DNA from: Anaerolineae bacterium
Lineage (GTDB): Bacteria > Chloroflexota > Anaerolineae > Aggregatilineales > Phototrophicaceae
Length of the DNA: 34,246 nucleotides
NCBI GenBank assembly: GCA_022843385.1
Contig: JALHNT010000071.1
Coordinates: 1 to 34,246 of the forward strand
Reading direction: 5' to 3'
This document shows, piece after piece, positions 24,553-32,546 of the stretch (its first letter is position 1; each line of letters begins with the position of its first letter). The position numbers and the translations under genes are program-made. The notes under the pieces were generated by a model. The model searched no databases and was not told the origin of the DNA. It saw only the letters and a program-made list of their open reading frames with translations.

Positions 24553-24564
24553 AGGAATTCTGGC

Positions 24565-24579
24565 GCACGAGTTTCGTGC
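24565..24579 (+). terminator. Compact hairpin between small membrane gene and HMA genes
   Basis: GCACGA-GTT-TCGTGC is a perfect 6-bp stem, extended by imperfect GAATTC/GAGTTC flanks. It lies 13 bp after the preceding stop and about 45 bp before the first HMA gene. It may be an attenuator or weak terminator. No T-run follows. Confidence 0.35.
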
Positions 24580-24624
24580 TGAGTTCTCGATGTAGAGGCA
24601 ACTAGTGTGTAGGAGAGCAGACAA

Positions 24625-24948
24625 ATGAGAGATCATCCTCAACTCATCCAAAAACCAGTAGATCGTGAAGCACTTGTCCAGGCAGCGGCGGTTTATCTGA
24701 CCATCTGGAACATGGACTGCCCCGATTGCGCGACCTGGTTACATAACGGCCTGATACAACTGGACAGTGTGTTGCTGGTCGATGTCTTCTATAAACAGGG
24801 GGTTGGCGTCATCGTCTATGCCCCTGCGATGACGACGACGGATGAATTGCTGAAAGTTGTACAGAAAATCGGCAAGGACGCTTGCCATTACTATGGAGCT
24901 GAAATCATCGGGCAAAGCTCGGCTAAACAAGCGCTTCGCTTGGAGTGA
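24625..24948 (+). CDS. HMA-type metal-binding protein (CPDC)
   Basis: This 107-residue cytosolic protein has an HMA-like ferredoxin fold with the metal loop WNMDCPDCATW (C32, C35) and the alternating strand pattern VYLTIW, LLVDVFY, VGVIVYA. It would bind Cu(I) or another soft metal. Compared with ordinary CopZ it has an extended N terminus and a C-terminal tail (CHYYGAEIIGQ) with another Cys. It is followed 34 bp later by a second HMA gene. The two may hand metal to each other or to the enzyme encoded downstream. Confidence 0.82.
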   Translation: MRDHPQLIQKPVDREALVQAAAVYLTIWNMDCPDCATWLHNGLIQLDSVLLVDVFYKQGVGVIVYAPAMTTTDELLKVVQKIGKDACHYYGAEIIGQSSAKQALRLE

Positions 24949-24982
24949 TAAAAGGTTGCCTTGAAAGGAGATCACAATCATC

Positions 24983-25288
24983 ATGGATGACAAATGCCAC
25001 GTAATCCTCTTCAACAAAGAGGTGGTCTTAGAAGAAGCCGACCAAGTAAAAAGGATCACCCTGGATGTAACGGGAATGGGGTGTATCCACTGTGCCAACC
25101 GCGTTCACAACAGCTTGATCGACCATCCAGGTATCGTCAGCGCAGAGGTCAGTCACATGACCAGTAAAGCAGAAGTCAACTATATTCCGACTAAAGTCGA
25201 TGTGTCGCATCTGATCGGTAAGGTTGCCGAAGCAAGCGACAACCGACACAGCTACAAGGCTGCGCTTTTCGATATAGGAGGTGCATGA
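24983..25288 (+). CDS. HMA-type copper chaperone-like protein (CIHC)
   Basis: This 101-residue protein has a classic HMA loop, GMGCIHCANRVHNSL (C34, C37), in a domain spanning about 22-88, with an N-terminal extension containing C5 and a C-terminal tail. AAGGAG precedes the start. Its stop overlaps the start of the next gene (TGATG), so translation is coupled to the PaaK-like enzyme. That coupling links a metallochaperone to an adenylate-forming enzyme, which is unusual. Confidence 0.85.
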   Translation: MDDKCHVILFNKEVVLEEADQVKRITLDVTGMGCIHCANRVHNSLIDHPGIVSAEVSHMTSKAEVNYIPTKVDVSHLIGKVAEASDNRHSYKAALFDIGGA

Positions 25289-26688
25289 TGAGTATTGCAA
25301 CGATCTTGACCGTGTTAACGACGCTACGCCAACTGCGAAAGCGCGAACACTGGACCCATGAGCAGTTGGAGGCACATCAGGCTCAGGCGCTGGGTCAACT
25401 CCGTGAGTACGTCTATGAACACTCGCCGTTTTATCAGCGGTTTCACCAGGGGTTGATGGATCGCCCACTGCATGAGCTTCCCGTCCTGACGAAAACCATG
25501 ATGATGGAGCATTTTGACGACCTGGTGACAGATCGTGCGATTCGCCTGGAAGACATCCGAGCACATATGACCGCGCTGCAAGGCGACCAGCGTTACCTGG
25601 AGCGTTACTGGGTCACGGCGACTTCGGGCAGCACCGGGCAGCCCGGTATTTTCCTGTTCAATCGCGCTGAATGGGCAACGGTCATTGCCTCCTTCGCGCG
25701 CGGTCAGGAATGGGGTGGTCTCAAGGTGGATTTGCGGCATCGTCGGAAAATGGCGATGGTATCATCCACAGCTTCCCTGCATATGTCATCCCGCGTCGGC
25801 TTGACCGTTCAAAGTCCCTGGATTTCAACACTGCGATTAGCGGCGGCGGAATCCCTTCCAAGTATCGTCCAGCAGCTCAACGACTTTCAGCCCGATATCT
25901 TTGTCGCCTACGCTTCGATGGCGCGCATTTTAGCCGAAGAGCAGCACGCTGGACGGCTTCAGATTAAACCCACCGTCATTTTCACCAGTTCGGAAGTGCT
26001 GACCGAGGAAACACGGCGGCGCGTGGAAGATGCCTGGGGCAAAGTCCTGTTTAATGAATACGCCGCTACTGAAAGCGGTGGACTGGCAGCGGAACGCAGT
26101 GACCATCGTGGATTGTATCTGTTTGAGGATCTCGTCATTTTCGAGGTCGTGGATGCAGAAAACCGACCCGTGCCACCGGGTGTCTACGGGGACAAGGTAC
26201 TGCTCACCGCGCTGTTTAAGCGCACACAGCCGCTGATCCGCTACGAGCTGCACGACAGTGTACGGCTGGCAGCAGAACCGCCCCTATCCGAGTCGCCTTT
26301 CGCCTTGATTGACGGCATTCAGGGGCGCACAGAAGATATCCTCTACCTTCCCGGCCTTGCTGGCGGGGATATTGCAGTACATCCCACCGTCTTTCATCAG
26401 GTCATGGATACTGTGCCCACAAGTGGCTGGCAGGTACTTCAAGGCAAAGATGGATTGACGTTGCTCCTCAGTGGCCTCCGGGAAACCTTTGAGGACGAGG
26501 CACTGGTGAGCCAATTGCGGAACGCCTTGACCCAACAAGGGATTGTTGTGCCCCCCATAGCCGTGCAGCAGGTGGCTGCCATCCCTAAGGGCGCGGGTGG
26601 GAAAGCGCCTCTCATCAAGTCGAATCGCACCCCTGCTCCCACTATTCAGAACCCTTTACCAGACACACATGAGGAAGTGTCGTCATGA
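25288..26688 (+). CDS. PaaK-like adenylate-forming enzyme
   Basis: This 466-residue protein belongs to the phenylacetate-CoA ligase-like branch of adenylate-forming enzymes, which activate a carboxylate with ATP and often transfer it to CoA or another thiol. Motifs: ATP-binding TSGSTGQP (112-119), YAATESG (258-264) and the adenosine-binding D323 in RYELHDSVRL; the C-terminal lid ends with PKGAGGKAPLI. ATG 25288 is preferred over ATG 25285 because AGGAGG is better spaced and it gives a TGATG overlap with the HMA gene. Its own stop overlaps the next start (ATGA). No phenylacetate pathway genes are near, so the substrate is probably different and unknown. Confidence 0.82.
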   Translation: MSIATILTVLTTLRQLRKREHWTHEQLEAHQAQALGQLREYVYEHSPFYQRFHQGLMDRPLHELPVLTKTMMMEHFDDLVTDRAIRLEDIRAHMTALQGDQRYLERYWVTATSGSTGQPGIFLFNRAEWATVIASFARGQEWGGLKVDLRHRRKMAMVSSTASLHMSSRVGLTVQSPWISTLRLAAAESLPSIVQQLNDFQPDIFVAYASMARILAEEQHAGRLQIKPTVIFTSSEVLTEETRRRVEDAWGKVLFNEYAATESGGLAAERSDHRGLYLFEDLVIFEVVDAENRPVPPGVYGDKVLLTALFKRTQPLIRYELHDSVRLAAEPPLSESPFALIDGIQGRTEDILYLPGLAGGDIAVHPTVFHQVMDTVPTSGWQVLQGKDGLTLLLSGLRETFEDEALVSQLRNALTQQGIVVPPIAVQQVAAIPKGAGGKAPLIKSNRTPAPTIQNPLPDTHEEVSS

Positions 26689-27104
26689 ATTTTAAGCCTT
26701 ACTCTTCGACTCTACTGACGGTGTGCGGGATCATCTTGATGGGAATAGGTCTCTACTTTGCGCTCATTCGACCCGAATTGTTGCCAGAAGATTTCCGTTA
26801 TATGGCATTATCTTCAGAGCAGCTTCAAACAACAGCGCCCGGTCTCTTCAACTGGTTAGACAAGGTGTTTTGGGTCATGGGAGGCTATGTGTTTACGACT
26901 GGTCTCTTGACGTGTTACATTGCACAAACGGCGTTTCGTGAGCGACAGCCAGGCGTTTTGAGTGTCGTTGGGTTGGCGGGATTGTCCTCTCTCGGTTTGA
27001 TGGTGATGATAAACTTTCTGATCGGTTCGGATTTCAAATGGCCGTTACTCGTCATCGCCGCTCTTTGGTTAAGCGCTCTGGGACTTTTTCTGCGACAAAA
27101 ATGA
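26685..27104 (+). CDS. Four-helix membrane protein
   Basis: This 139-residue protein has four predicted membrane helices (about 9-28, 60-82, 92-112 and 117-136) and a loop between the first two. It overlaps the PaaK-like gene by four bases (ATGA), so it is coupled to it. No family was recognised. Its place in the cluster suggests a membrane partner or transporter-like subunit. Confidence 0.65.
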   Translation: MNFKPYSSTLLTVCGIILMGIGLYFALIRPELLPEDFRYMALSSEQLQTTAPGLFNWLDKVFWVMGGYVFTTGLLTCYIAQTAFRERQPGVLSVVGLAGLSSLGLMVMINFLIGSDFKWPLLVIAALWLSALGLFLRQK

Positions 27105-27152
27105 ATCCATCCCAGGCATATCGTTCCTCAAGAGTTACCAAAAGGTAAGCGT

Positions 27153-27332
27153 ATGTTGGTGAAAGACCCCGTTTGTAGGATGGAAATCTATCCCAGGAAG
27201 GCTACCGGAACATCGGATTATCAGGGACAAACCTACTATTTCTGCTCGGCAGACTGCAAGAGGGCCTTTAATAAGAATTCCGCCGGATTCCTGGGCAGCA
27301 TGAAAGGGGAAATACGTGGTAAGCGCGCCTAA
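27153..27332 (+). CDS. YHS-domain protein, degenerate copy
   Basis: This short protein of 59 residues has DPVCRMEI and YYFCSADCKRAF, the YHS metal-binding signature, but the Gly after the first Cys is Arg and the terminal FDxxPxKY element is replaced by unrelated sequence. It is clearly homologous at the DNA level to the YHS gene at 29502, including the leader before the ATG. It overlaps the GTG start of the UbiB-like gene. It may be a decaying duplicate that still supplies translational coupling. Confidence 0.7.
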   Translation: MLVKDPVCRMEIYPRKATGTSDYQGQTYYFCSADCKRAFNKNSAGFLGSMKGEIRGKRA

Positions 27333-29442
27333 AACCTCGACGCCGTTCATTGTTCGTCCGCTTCGCATTCTTTGGTTCGCGCTGCGAGAGTACACCGCGT
27401 ATCGCAAGTTTGTCCAGCTCACCCCTGAACTGAGGCTGAAGAATCAGCATATCCCTCAGCGGTTTGTAAGTGACCTGCTGCGACTGGGTCCGACATTCAT
27501 TAAAATCGGACAGATTCTCAGCACACGCCCCGACGTCCTTCCACAGGAATATGTTAAAGCGCTGGCTGTTTTACAAGAGCGAGTGCCACCTTTCGCCTTT
27601 GACGACGTGACAAGCATAGTGAGGGAAACTTTTGGTCAGGATATCCAGAAGGTTTTCCAGTCATTTGAAGAACAACCTGTGGCATCGGCATCCTTGTCCC
27701 AGGTGCATTTCGCAGTGCTAACCGACGGCAATGAAGTCGCCGTAAAAATCCAGCGTCCTCATATTCGAGAAATCGTCAATCAAGATATGGCAACCCTTGC
27801 AAGGATGCTGCAAATGCTGCACCGCTTGTTCCCAAAGCGAGTGGAACGGTTGAATCTGGTAAATGGTTTTGACGAATTTAGACGATATACCCTCCACGAG
27901 CTTGACTTCTCACTCGAAGGCAAGACGCTGGAACGCTTTCGAGAGAACTTCCGCGAGTGGGATGACATCATTTTCCCAACGGTCTTCTGGGAATACACTG
28001 CACCTAAAATCCTCACCATGTCGCGTGTGTCGGGGCTGCGATTGAGTGAAGCATTAGACATCTTCTCTATTGAGGAACGCAAAAAGCTCAACCATCGCCT
28101 TATCGAGATGGAAATGAAAATGTTCATCTCCGATGGCTTTTTCCATGCTGATCTTCATCCTGGCAATATCTTCTTTCGACAGGACGGCAAAATCGTCGTT
28201 TTGGACGTAGGCATGTACGGCGAACTGACCGACAGCCAGCGAGACCGGTTTATGTTGTACATGCTGGCGGTGGCGCAAAAACAGACTCGCCGCGCGTTTT
28301 ACCACTTGATCCGACAGACTCAAAGACTCAGTTGGGCAGACGAAGAATCCTTTTACCGGCATTTTAAGACACTCGCTGATAAATTTTACAGCAGCCCGCT
28401 ATCGGAGATGAGTTTAGCGCGAGTGTATCTTGGCTTTTTTCTGGACGGGGCAAAGTTTGGGTTTGTCTTCCCAAGCGACCTGCTGCTGCACGCAAAAGCG
28501 ATTACGACCGCCGAGGCACTCGCGTTCACGATGGTTCCTGATCTGAACTTTGTTGAAGAGATCAAACCCATTATCGCGCGCGAGTTCTTCCAGCGTGCAT
28601 TCGATTTGCAGCGATTGCAGCGAAAAGTGCAGCAAATCGTGCCGGAACTCCTCCTCATGGGAGAGATTCCACCTCAAGAAGTTCAAGAAGACGATCACGA
28701 AGAGGTCTCAGCTAACTTTTTGTGGACGACAGGCGTGAAAATACTGTCCACAAAGCTGAACGAATTCGAACAATCTGCCGGGTTGATGAAAGCCGTTGTG
28801 AATCCCTACGTGCGGAAGATTCTCGCGGATCATTATACAGATACTCAAGTGGATGAAATCCTCGACCGTACCTGGCTTCGCTATCTCGATCTGGAACCGT
28901 CCATTCCTCGGCAGAAGACCTTCGGTGCGCGTTTTACGGTCCATGCCGCCGCCGCTATCATCGCCATATCCGAAGTCTTGATAGCAGTGGGTCAAACCAA
29001 AGAAAACGCCGCCAATCTTATCTATAAAATCGGTTGGGAGGTCTATACCATCATGGCCGATCTTCCCTGGTTTATTGGCGGCGCATTTACTCAGGACGGC
29101 TTTCAGCGTCTCAAGCTGGCGACGGATGCCTTCCGATCATTTCCGTTTGGTTCCCCGGCTTATCTGTGGCAAGACGTCGATGCAGGAGAAGGCGTGGTCG
29201 GTTTTGATTGCTTACGCTGTCCGGTGGCTGAGTATTTTGCATCCCATAACCTGTCCGAGCTTTGTGTCCAGACATTCTGCAAGCTCGACTTTCCACTCGC
29301 TGAGCAGTGGGGAGCAACATTGGAACGCACCGGGACAATCGCCAGTGGCGCGCCGCTCTGCGATTTTCGCTGGCGCTATAGGTCGCAAAATAAATCACCG
29401 AACAGGCTAATCTCGCCGGACGAGATTACAGGCGACAGTTAG
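27316..29442 (+). CDS. UbiB/ABC1-type kinase fused to an ATC-hydrolase-like domain
   Basis: This 708-residue protein joins two families. Residues about 1-450 form an ABC1/UbiB atypical kinase: KIGQ (63-66), the Ala-rich nucleotide loop VASASLSQVH (122-131), K144, HADLHPGN (277-284) and a DVG in place of the usual DFG (297-299). Residues about 480-690 match the L-2-amino-thiazoline-4-carboxylate hydrolase (ATC hydrolase) family, with CLRCPVAEY (C632, C635), C650, C655 and GAPLCDFRW (C682). ABC1 proteins act on lipid or quinone metabolism; the hydrolase family opens a thiazoline ring on the way to cysteine. It starts with GTG overlapping the YHS gene. The combined function is unknown. Confidence 0.82.
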   Translation: MVSAPKTSTPFIVRPLRILWFALREYTAYRKFVQLTPELRLKNQHIPQRFVSDLLRLGPTFIKIGQILSTRPDVLPQEYVKALAVLQERVPPFAFDDVTSIVRETFGQDIQKVFQSFEEQPVASASLSQVHFAVLTDGNEVAVKIQRPHIREIVNQDMATLARMLQMLHRLFPKRVERLNLVNGFDEFRRYTLHELDFSLEGKTLERFRENFREWDDIIFPTVFWEYTAPKILTMSRVSGLRLSEALDIFSIEERKKLNHRLIEMEMKMFISDGFFHADLHPGNIFFRQDGKIVVLDVGMYGELTDSQRDRFMLYMLAVAQKQTRRAFYHLIRQTQRLSWADEESFYRHFKTLADKFYSSPLSEMSLARVYLGFFLDGAKFGFVFPSDLLLHAKAITTAEALAFTMVPDLNFVEEIKPIIAREFFQRAFDLQRLQRKVQQIVPELLLMGEIPPQEVQEDDHEEVSANFLWTTGVKILSTKLNEFEQSAGLMKAVVNPYVRKILADHYTDTQVDEILDRTWLRYLDLEPSIPRQKTFGARFTVHAAAAIIAISEVLIAVGQTKENAANLIYKIGWEVYTIMADLPWFIGGAFTQDGFQRLKLATDAFRSFPFGSPAYLWQDVDAGEGVVGFDCLRCPVAEYFASHNLSELCVQTFCKLDFPLAEQWGATLERTGTIASGAPLCDFRWRYRSQNKSPNRLISPDEITGDS

Positions 29443-29501
29443 TCAACACTCAGTTGTTGGGAAAATTCCGACTATAATAATCCGAGAAAGGAGGTGAGCG
29501 T

Positions 29502-29678
29502 ATGACAGTGAAAGATCCAGTTTGTGGGATGGAAATCGATCCCAAAGAGGCTGCCGGAACGGCAGAATATCAGGGACAAACCTACTACTTCTGCTCCGAA
29601 CACTGCAAGACGGCGTTCGATAGGGAGCCAGAGAAGTATGTGAGTCCAGATCACCACCATCACGGTGAACACGACTAA
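29502..29678 (+). CDS. YHS-domain metal-binding protein
   Basis: This 58-residue cytosolic protein has DPVCGMEIDP and YYFCSEHCKTAF, ending with the family FDxxPEKY and a His-rich tail (DHHHHGEHD). YHS proteins bind Cu or other soft metals and resemble the N-terminal module of the CopA in this window. A strong AAAGGAGG site lies upstream. It follows the UbiB/ATC-hydrolase fusion by 59 bp and is followed by a hairpin, so it probably closes the operon. Confidence 0.85.
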   Translation: MTVKDPVCGMEIDPKEAAGTAEYQGQTYYFCSEHCKTAFDREPEKYVSPDHHHHGEHD

Positions 29679-29689
29679 TCACAACGGGC

Positions 29690-29720
29690 AGAGGCGGTAG
29701 AAGACCGGATGACCGCCTCT
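29690..29720 (+). terminator. Terminator-like hairpin closing the HMA/PaaK/UbiB cluster
   Basis: AGAGGCGGT (29690-29698) and ACCGCCTCT (29712-29720) form a perfect 9-bp stem with a 13-base loop, 11 bp after the YHS stop. The following bases, TGCTATCTGT, are T-containing but not a run. Confidence 0.6.
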
Positions 29721-29847
29721 TGCTATCTGTAGTCCTCGTCCTTGCCCTTACCCTCAATACCGCTGACGTGCCGCGTCCCCCACGAAACTACAAGCAGAGC
29801 AAAATGAACACGGAGTCCACCTAAGAAATGGGTGTTTAATGCATCAC

Positions 29848-29896
29848 CACGCCATTTTGCTTATGTGTGATCAAGCCGAACAGCGCTGCATTTCGT
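29848..29896 (+). repeat. Dispersed upstream element, copy B
   Basis: This is the second copy of the element at 10799-10843, sharing CACGCCATTTTGC, TATG, ATCA, GCCGAACAGCG and TTTCG in the same order. It ends 54 bp before the NTF2-like gene, almost the same distance as copy A from the DUF2933 gene. This supports a regulatory rather than random origin. Confidence 0.6.
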
Positions 29897-29950
29897 TCGC
29901 CTTTGAGAGTATCGTAAAAATGAATGCTCTTCCTGTACTGGAGGCGAGTG

Positions 29951-30442
29951 ATGAAGAAATGGATATGGATTGCAGCTATCGGTGTGATTGTGGTTTTGGT
30001 CATCGTCTTGAGCCGAGGAGGCGGTAAAGCAGAGGGGGACATCCGCCGTTTGATCGAGGATGTGCAGACCGCCGCAGTGGATGGGATGAACCGAGGTAAT
30101 CCGAATGCACTGGATACCTATTTTGCCACCGTCGCGGAAGGCGCGCAGGAAAACGGGCTGACTGAAACACAAGAAGCCTATAAAAACTTCATCGCCCAGA
30201 TGAGCGGTGAATCCGTACAGATTCACTCGTTCAGCATTGAAGACGTTGAAGTCCATGAAGATGGTGGGCTGGCACGGGTGACCTACCAAATGCACTTGAG
30301 TGTCATTCGCGGCAGCGCAGCGGTCTTCACCGTTCAGTTCACACAGAATTTAGCAGTGCTTAGAACGCCGCGCGGCTGGCGAATTTCAGGCGGTGACACG
30401 CCGCAAATTGAAGAAACAACTGGTGTTTGGCCCCCACGTTGA
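29951..30442 (+). CDS. Membrane-anchored NTF2-like protein
   Basis: This 163-residue protein has one N-terminal membrane anchor (about 4-22, after MKK) and an exported domain with an alpha-helical start and curved strands (VTYQMHLSVIRG, FTVQFTQNLAVL, GWRISGG), a pattern of the NTF2/SnoaL-like fold. No Cys for lipid attachment is present. The ATG at 29951 has GGAGG seven bases upstream, although the frame opens at 29924. It may protect or deliver a ligand outside the membrane. Function is unknown. Confidence 0.6.
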   Translation: MKKWIWIAAIGVIVVLVIVLSRGGGKAEGDIRRLIEDVQTAAVDGMNRGNPNALDTYFATVAEGAQENGLTETQEAYKNFIAQMSGESVQIHSFSIEDVEVHEDGGLARVTYQMHLSVIRGSAAVFTVQFTQNLAVLRTPRGWRISGGDTPQIEETTGVWPPR

Positions 30443-30500
30443 GGGACAGAAGCACTGGTGAAACCCCTGATTTGATGAACACCTTACTTGCGAGGCATGT

Positions 30501-32348
30501 GTGCAAAAGAAGTTTCTGACGTTCGTGCGTGATAACATGGTTCCTTTCTTCGCCTTATTGGGGTTGCTGTCTGGGGCCGTGATCCGGTTTGCTTTTGCGA
30601 GGATAGATGTCGCCGACATTGTGTGGCTTGCTGTGTTGGTTGTGGGTGGTGCGCCGACTGTCCTGAAAACGATCCAGAAGATGCTGAAAGGCAATTTCGC
30701 TGCCGATGTCGTTGCCATGCTTGCCATCATTACGGCAGTCATAATGCATGAATACTTCGCTGGAGTGATTATTGTCATCATGCAGTCTGGCGGTGAAGCA
30801 CTGGAAAACTACAGTCTAAGACGGGCGTCTTCTACGCTTGAACAATTACTCGCGCGCGCACCGCGTATCGCCCACCGCAAAGAGGACGGGCAAATTACGG
30901 AAATCGAAGTCAACCAGGTCCGAGTTGACGATATATTGATGGTGCGCCCAGGCGATTTGATCCCTGTGGATGGGACACTGCTCTCGCCCCAGGCGGATGT
31001 AGACGAATCGGCACTGACAGGTGAGCCGCTTACGCGCAGCAAACAGACGGGAGACGGGCTGTTAAGCGGCAGCGTCAACGGCGGCAGTGCGTTTGAGATG
31101 CGAGCTGCCAAGATCGCGGCGGAGAGCAAGTATGCCCAGATCGTACAGCTTGTTCAGGCAGCACAACAGGACAAGCCGCCGCTGCAACGTTTGGCAGACC
31201 GCTATGCGGTGTGGTTCACACCTGTAACCTTGATTATGTGTGCAATAGGCTGGCTGATTACTGGCACACCCACCACCATTCTTGCAGTCCTCGTCGTTGC
31301 TACGCCCTGTCCCTTGATCCTGGCGGTTCCAGTGGCGGTGCTTGGGGGCATCAACCGTGCCGCATCAGCAAGTATCGTTGTCAAAAGTGGAACTGCTATC
31401 GAGCAAATTGGTCATGTGGTCGTCATGGTGTTCGACAAAACGGGAACGCTCACCTTCGGTACACCCACAATCGATCAGGTGATTGCGTTGGATGGTGTGT
31501 CCCAAGACGATCTACTCCGAATCGCAGGCAGTGTTGAGCAGCTTTCCTCACATACGATTGCCCAGGCAATGACGTCTGCCGCACAGCAGCAGGTACTTTC
31601 GCTCCCAACCAACTTTCAGGAGAGTCCCGGTTTCGGGGTAGAAGGTGACCTAGATGGGCAGCACATCGTGCTGGGGTCGCCCCGCTACTTGAACGATAAA
31701 ACGGGGAAGACTATCCCCGCGGCAACGATAAGACCCCAACTGGCAACGTATATTGCGATTGATAACCAGCTTGCCGGGTTGGTCACCTTTAAGGATCAAC
31801 TCCGTCCCGGCGTATCGGAGCTTATGCAGCGTTTGCGGGCAATGGGGGTCCAGCGAACGGTCATGCTGACCGGTGACAGCCAGGAACATGCACAGGCAAT
31901 TGGTAAACAAGCGGGGATTGATCAGATCGAAGCGAACCTGTTGCCGGAAGATAAGGTACGGTTGGTTAAGGCTCTCATGCAGCAGTATCCGGTTGTGGCA
32001 ATGGTAGGCGATGGCATCAACGACGCGCCTGCTCTGGCGACAGCAACAATCGGCATCGCGATGGGTGCTCATGGGACGGGCATCTCGGCAGAAGCGGCTG
32101 ATATTGTCCTTTTGGTCGATGATGTAACACGGGTCGCCGATGCAGTTGAAGCGGGGCAGCGGATGCTGCGGGTTGCCAAACAGAGCATTTACGCCGGGTT
32201 AGGTCTGAGTTTTGGCTTTATGGTGCTCGCCAGCATCGGTTTGATCTCGCCTGCGGTTGGCGCGCTCGTCCAAGAAGCGATTGATGTAATCGTCATCCTG
32301 AATGCACTTCGAGCGCGTAAAGCCCCAAAGGCATCGAGGGTGCAATAA
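30501..32348 (+). CDS. TPC-type P1B heavy-metal ATPase lacking an N-terminal metal domain
   Basis: This compact 615-residue P-type ATPase has the sixth-helix motif T268-P-C270 (ATPCPLILAVP), D312 in FDKTGTL and GDGINDAPAL. The usual SSEHP nucleotide-domain motif is SSHTIA. It has only two helix pairs before the actuator domain and no HMA, YHS or His-rich extension. TPC pumps form a separate P1B group for which metals other than copper (Ni, Fe or Co) have been proposed, so it probably extends the metal range of the island. It starts with GTG at 30501 with a weak GAGG site. Confidence 0.85.
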   Translation: MQKKFLTFVRDNMVPFFALLGLLSGAVIRFAFARIDVADIVWLAVLVVGGAPTVLKTIQKMLKGNFAADVVAMLAIITAVIMHEYFAGVIIVIMQSGGEALENYSLRRASSTLEQLLARAPRIAHRKEDGQITEIEVNQVRVDDILMVRPGDLIPVDGTLLSPQADVDESALTGEPLTRSKQTGDGLLSGSVNGGSAFEMRAAKIAAESKYAQIVQLVQAAQQDKPPLQRLADRYAVWFTPVTLIMCAIGWLITGTPTTILAVLVVATPCPLILAVPVAVLGGINRAASASIVVKSGTAIEQIGHVVVMVFDKTGTLTFGTPTIDQVIALDGVSQDDLLRIAGSVEQLSSHTIAQAMTSAAQQQVLSLPTNFQESPGFGVEGDLDGQHIVLGSPRYLNDKTGKTIPAATIRPQLATYIAIDNQLAGLVTFKDQLRPGVSELMQRLRAMGVQRTVMLTGDSQEHAQAIGKQAGIDQIEANLLPEDKVRLVKALMQQYPVVAMVGDGINDAPALATATIGIAMGAHGTGISAEAADIVLLVDDVTRVADAVEAGQRMLRVAKQSIYAGLGLSFGFMVLASIGLISPAVGALVQEAIDVIVILNALRARKAPKASRVQ

Positions 32349-32409
32349 AATACAACGACAAGTGCATACTCCTATCCTGAAAATTTTCCTGTGCCCTATA
32401 AAAGGATAA

Positions 32410-32514
32410 ATGATGAAAACTACCTTCCCCGCTAAAATGCGTGCTGCGGTCTACGCTGTTTGGCGCTGCTGCAAACGGCTGGAAACGAGTAATGTTAGGA
32501 ATGTTGCGGTTTGA
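32410..32514 (+). CDS. Doubtful small ORF, possible alcohol-dehydrogenase start remnant
   Basis: A 34-codon frame follows an AAAGGAT site and contains KMRAAVYAVWR, which resembles the MRAAVY start of zinc-type medium-chain dehydrogenases, but the match ends after about seven residues. It could be a remnant or chance. It lies just upstream of the GAPDH gene. Confidence 0.25.
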   Translation: MMKTTFPAKMRAAVYAVWRCCKRLETSNVRNVAV

Positions 32515-32546
32515 ACTTCGACCAAATTTATCTAGTGGGAGGTAGC

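Noticed and set aside
25288..26688. Phenylacetate catabolism gene
   Set aside because: The fold fits PaaK, but no paa ring-oxidation genes are nearby and the gene is coupled to metal-binding proteins.
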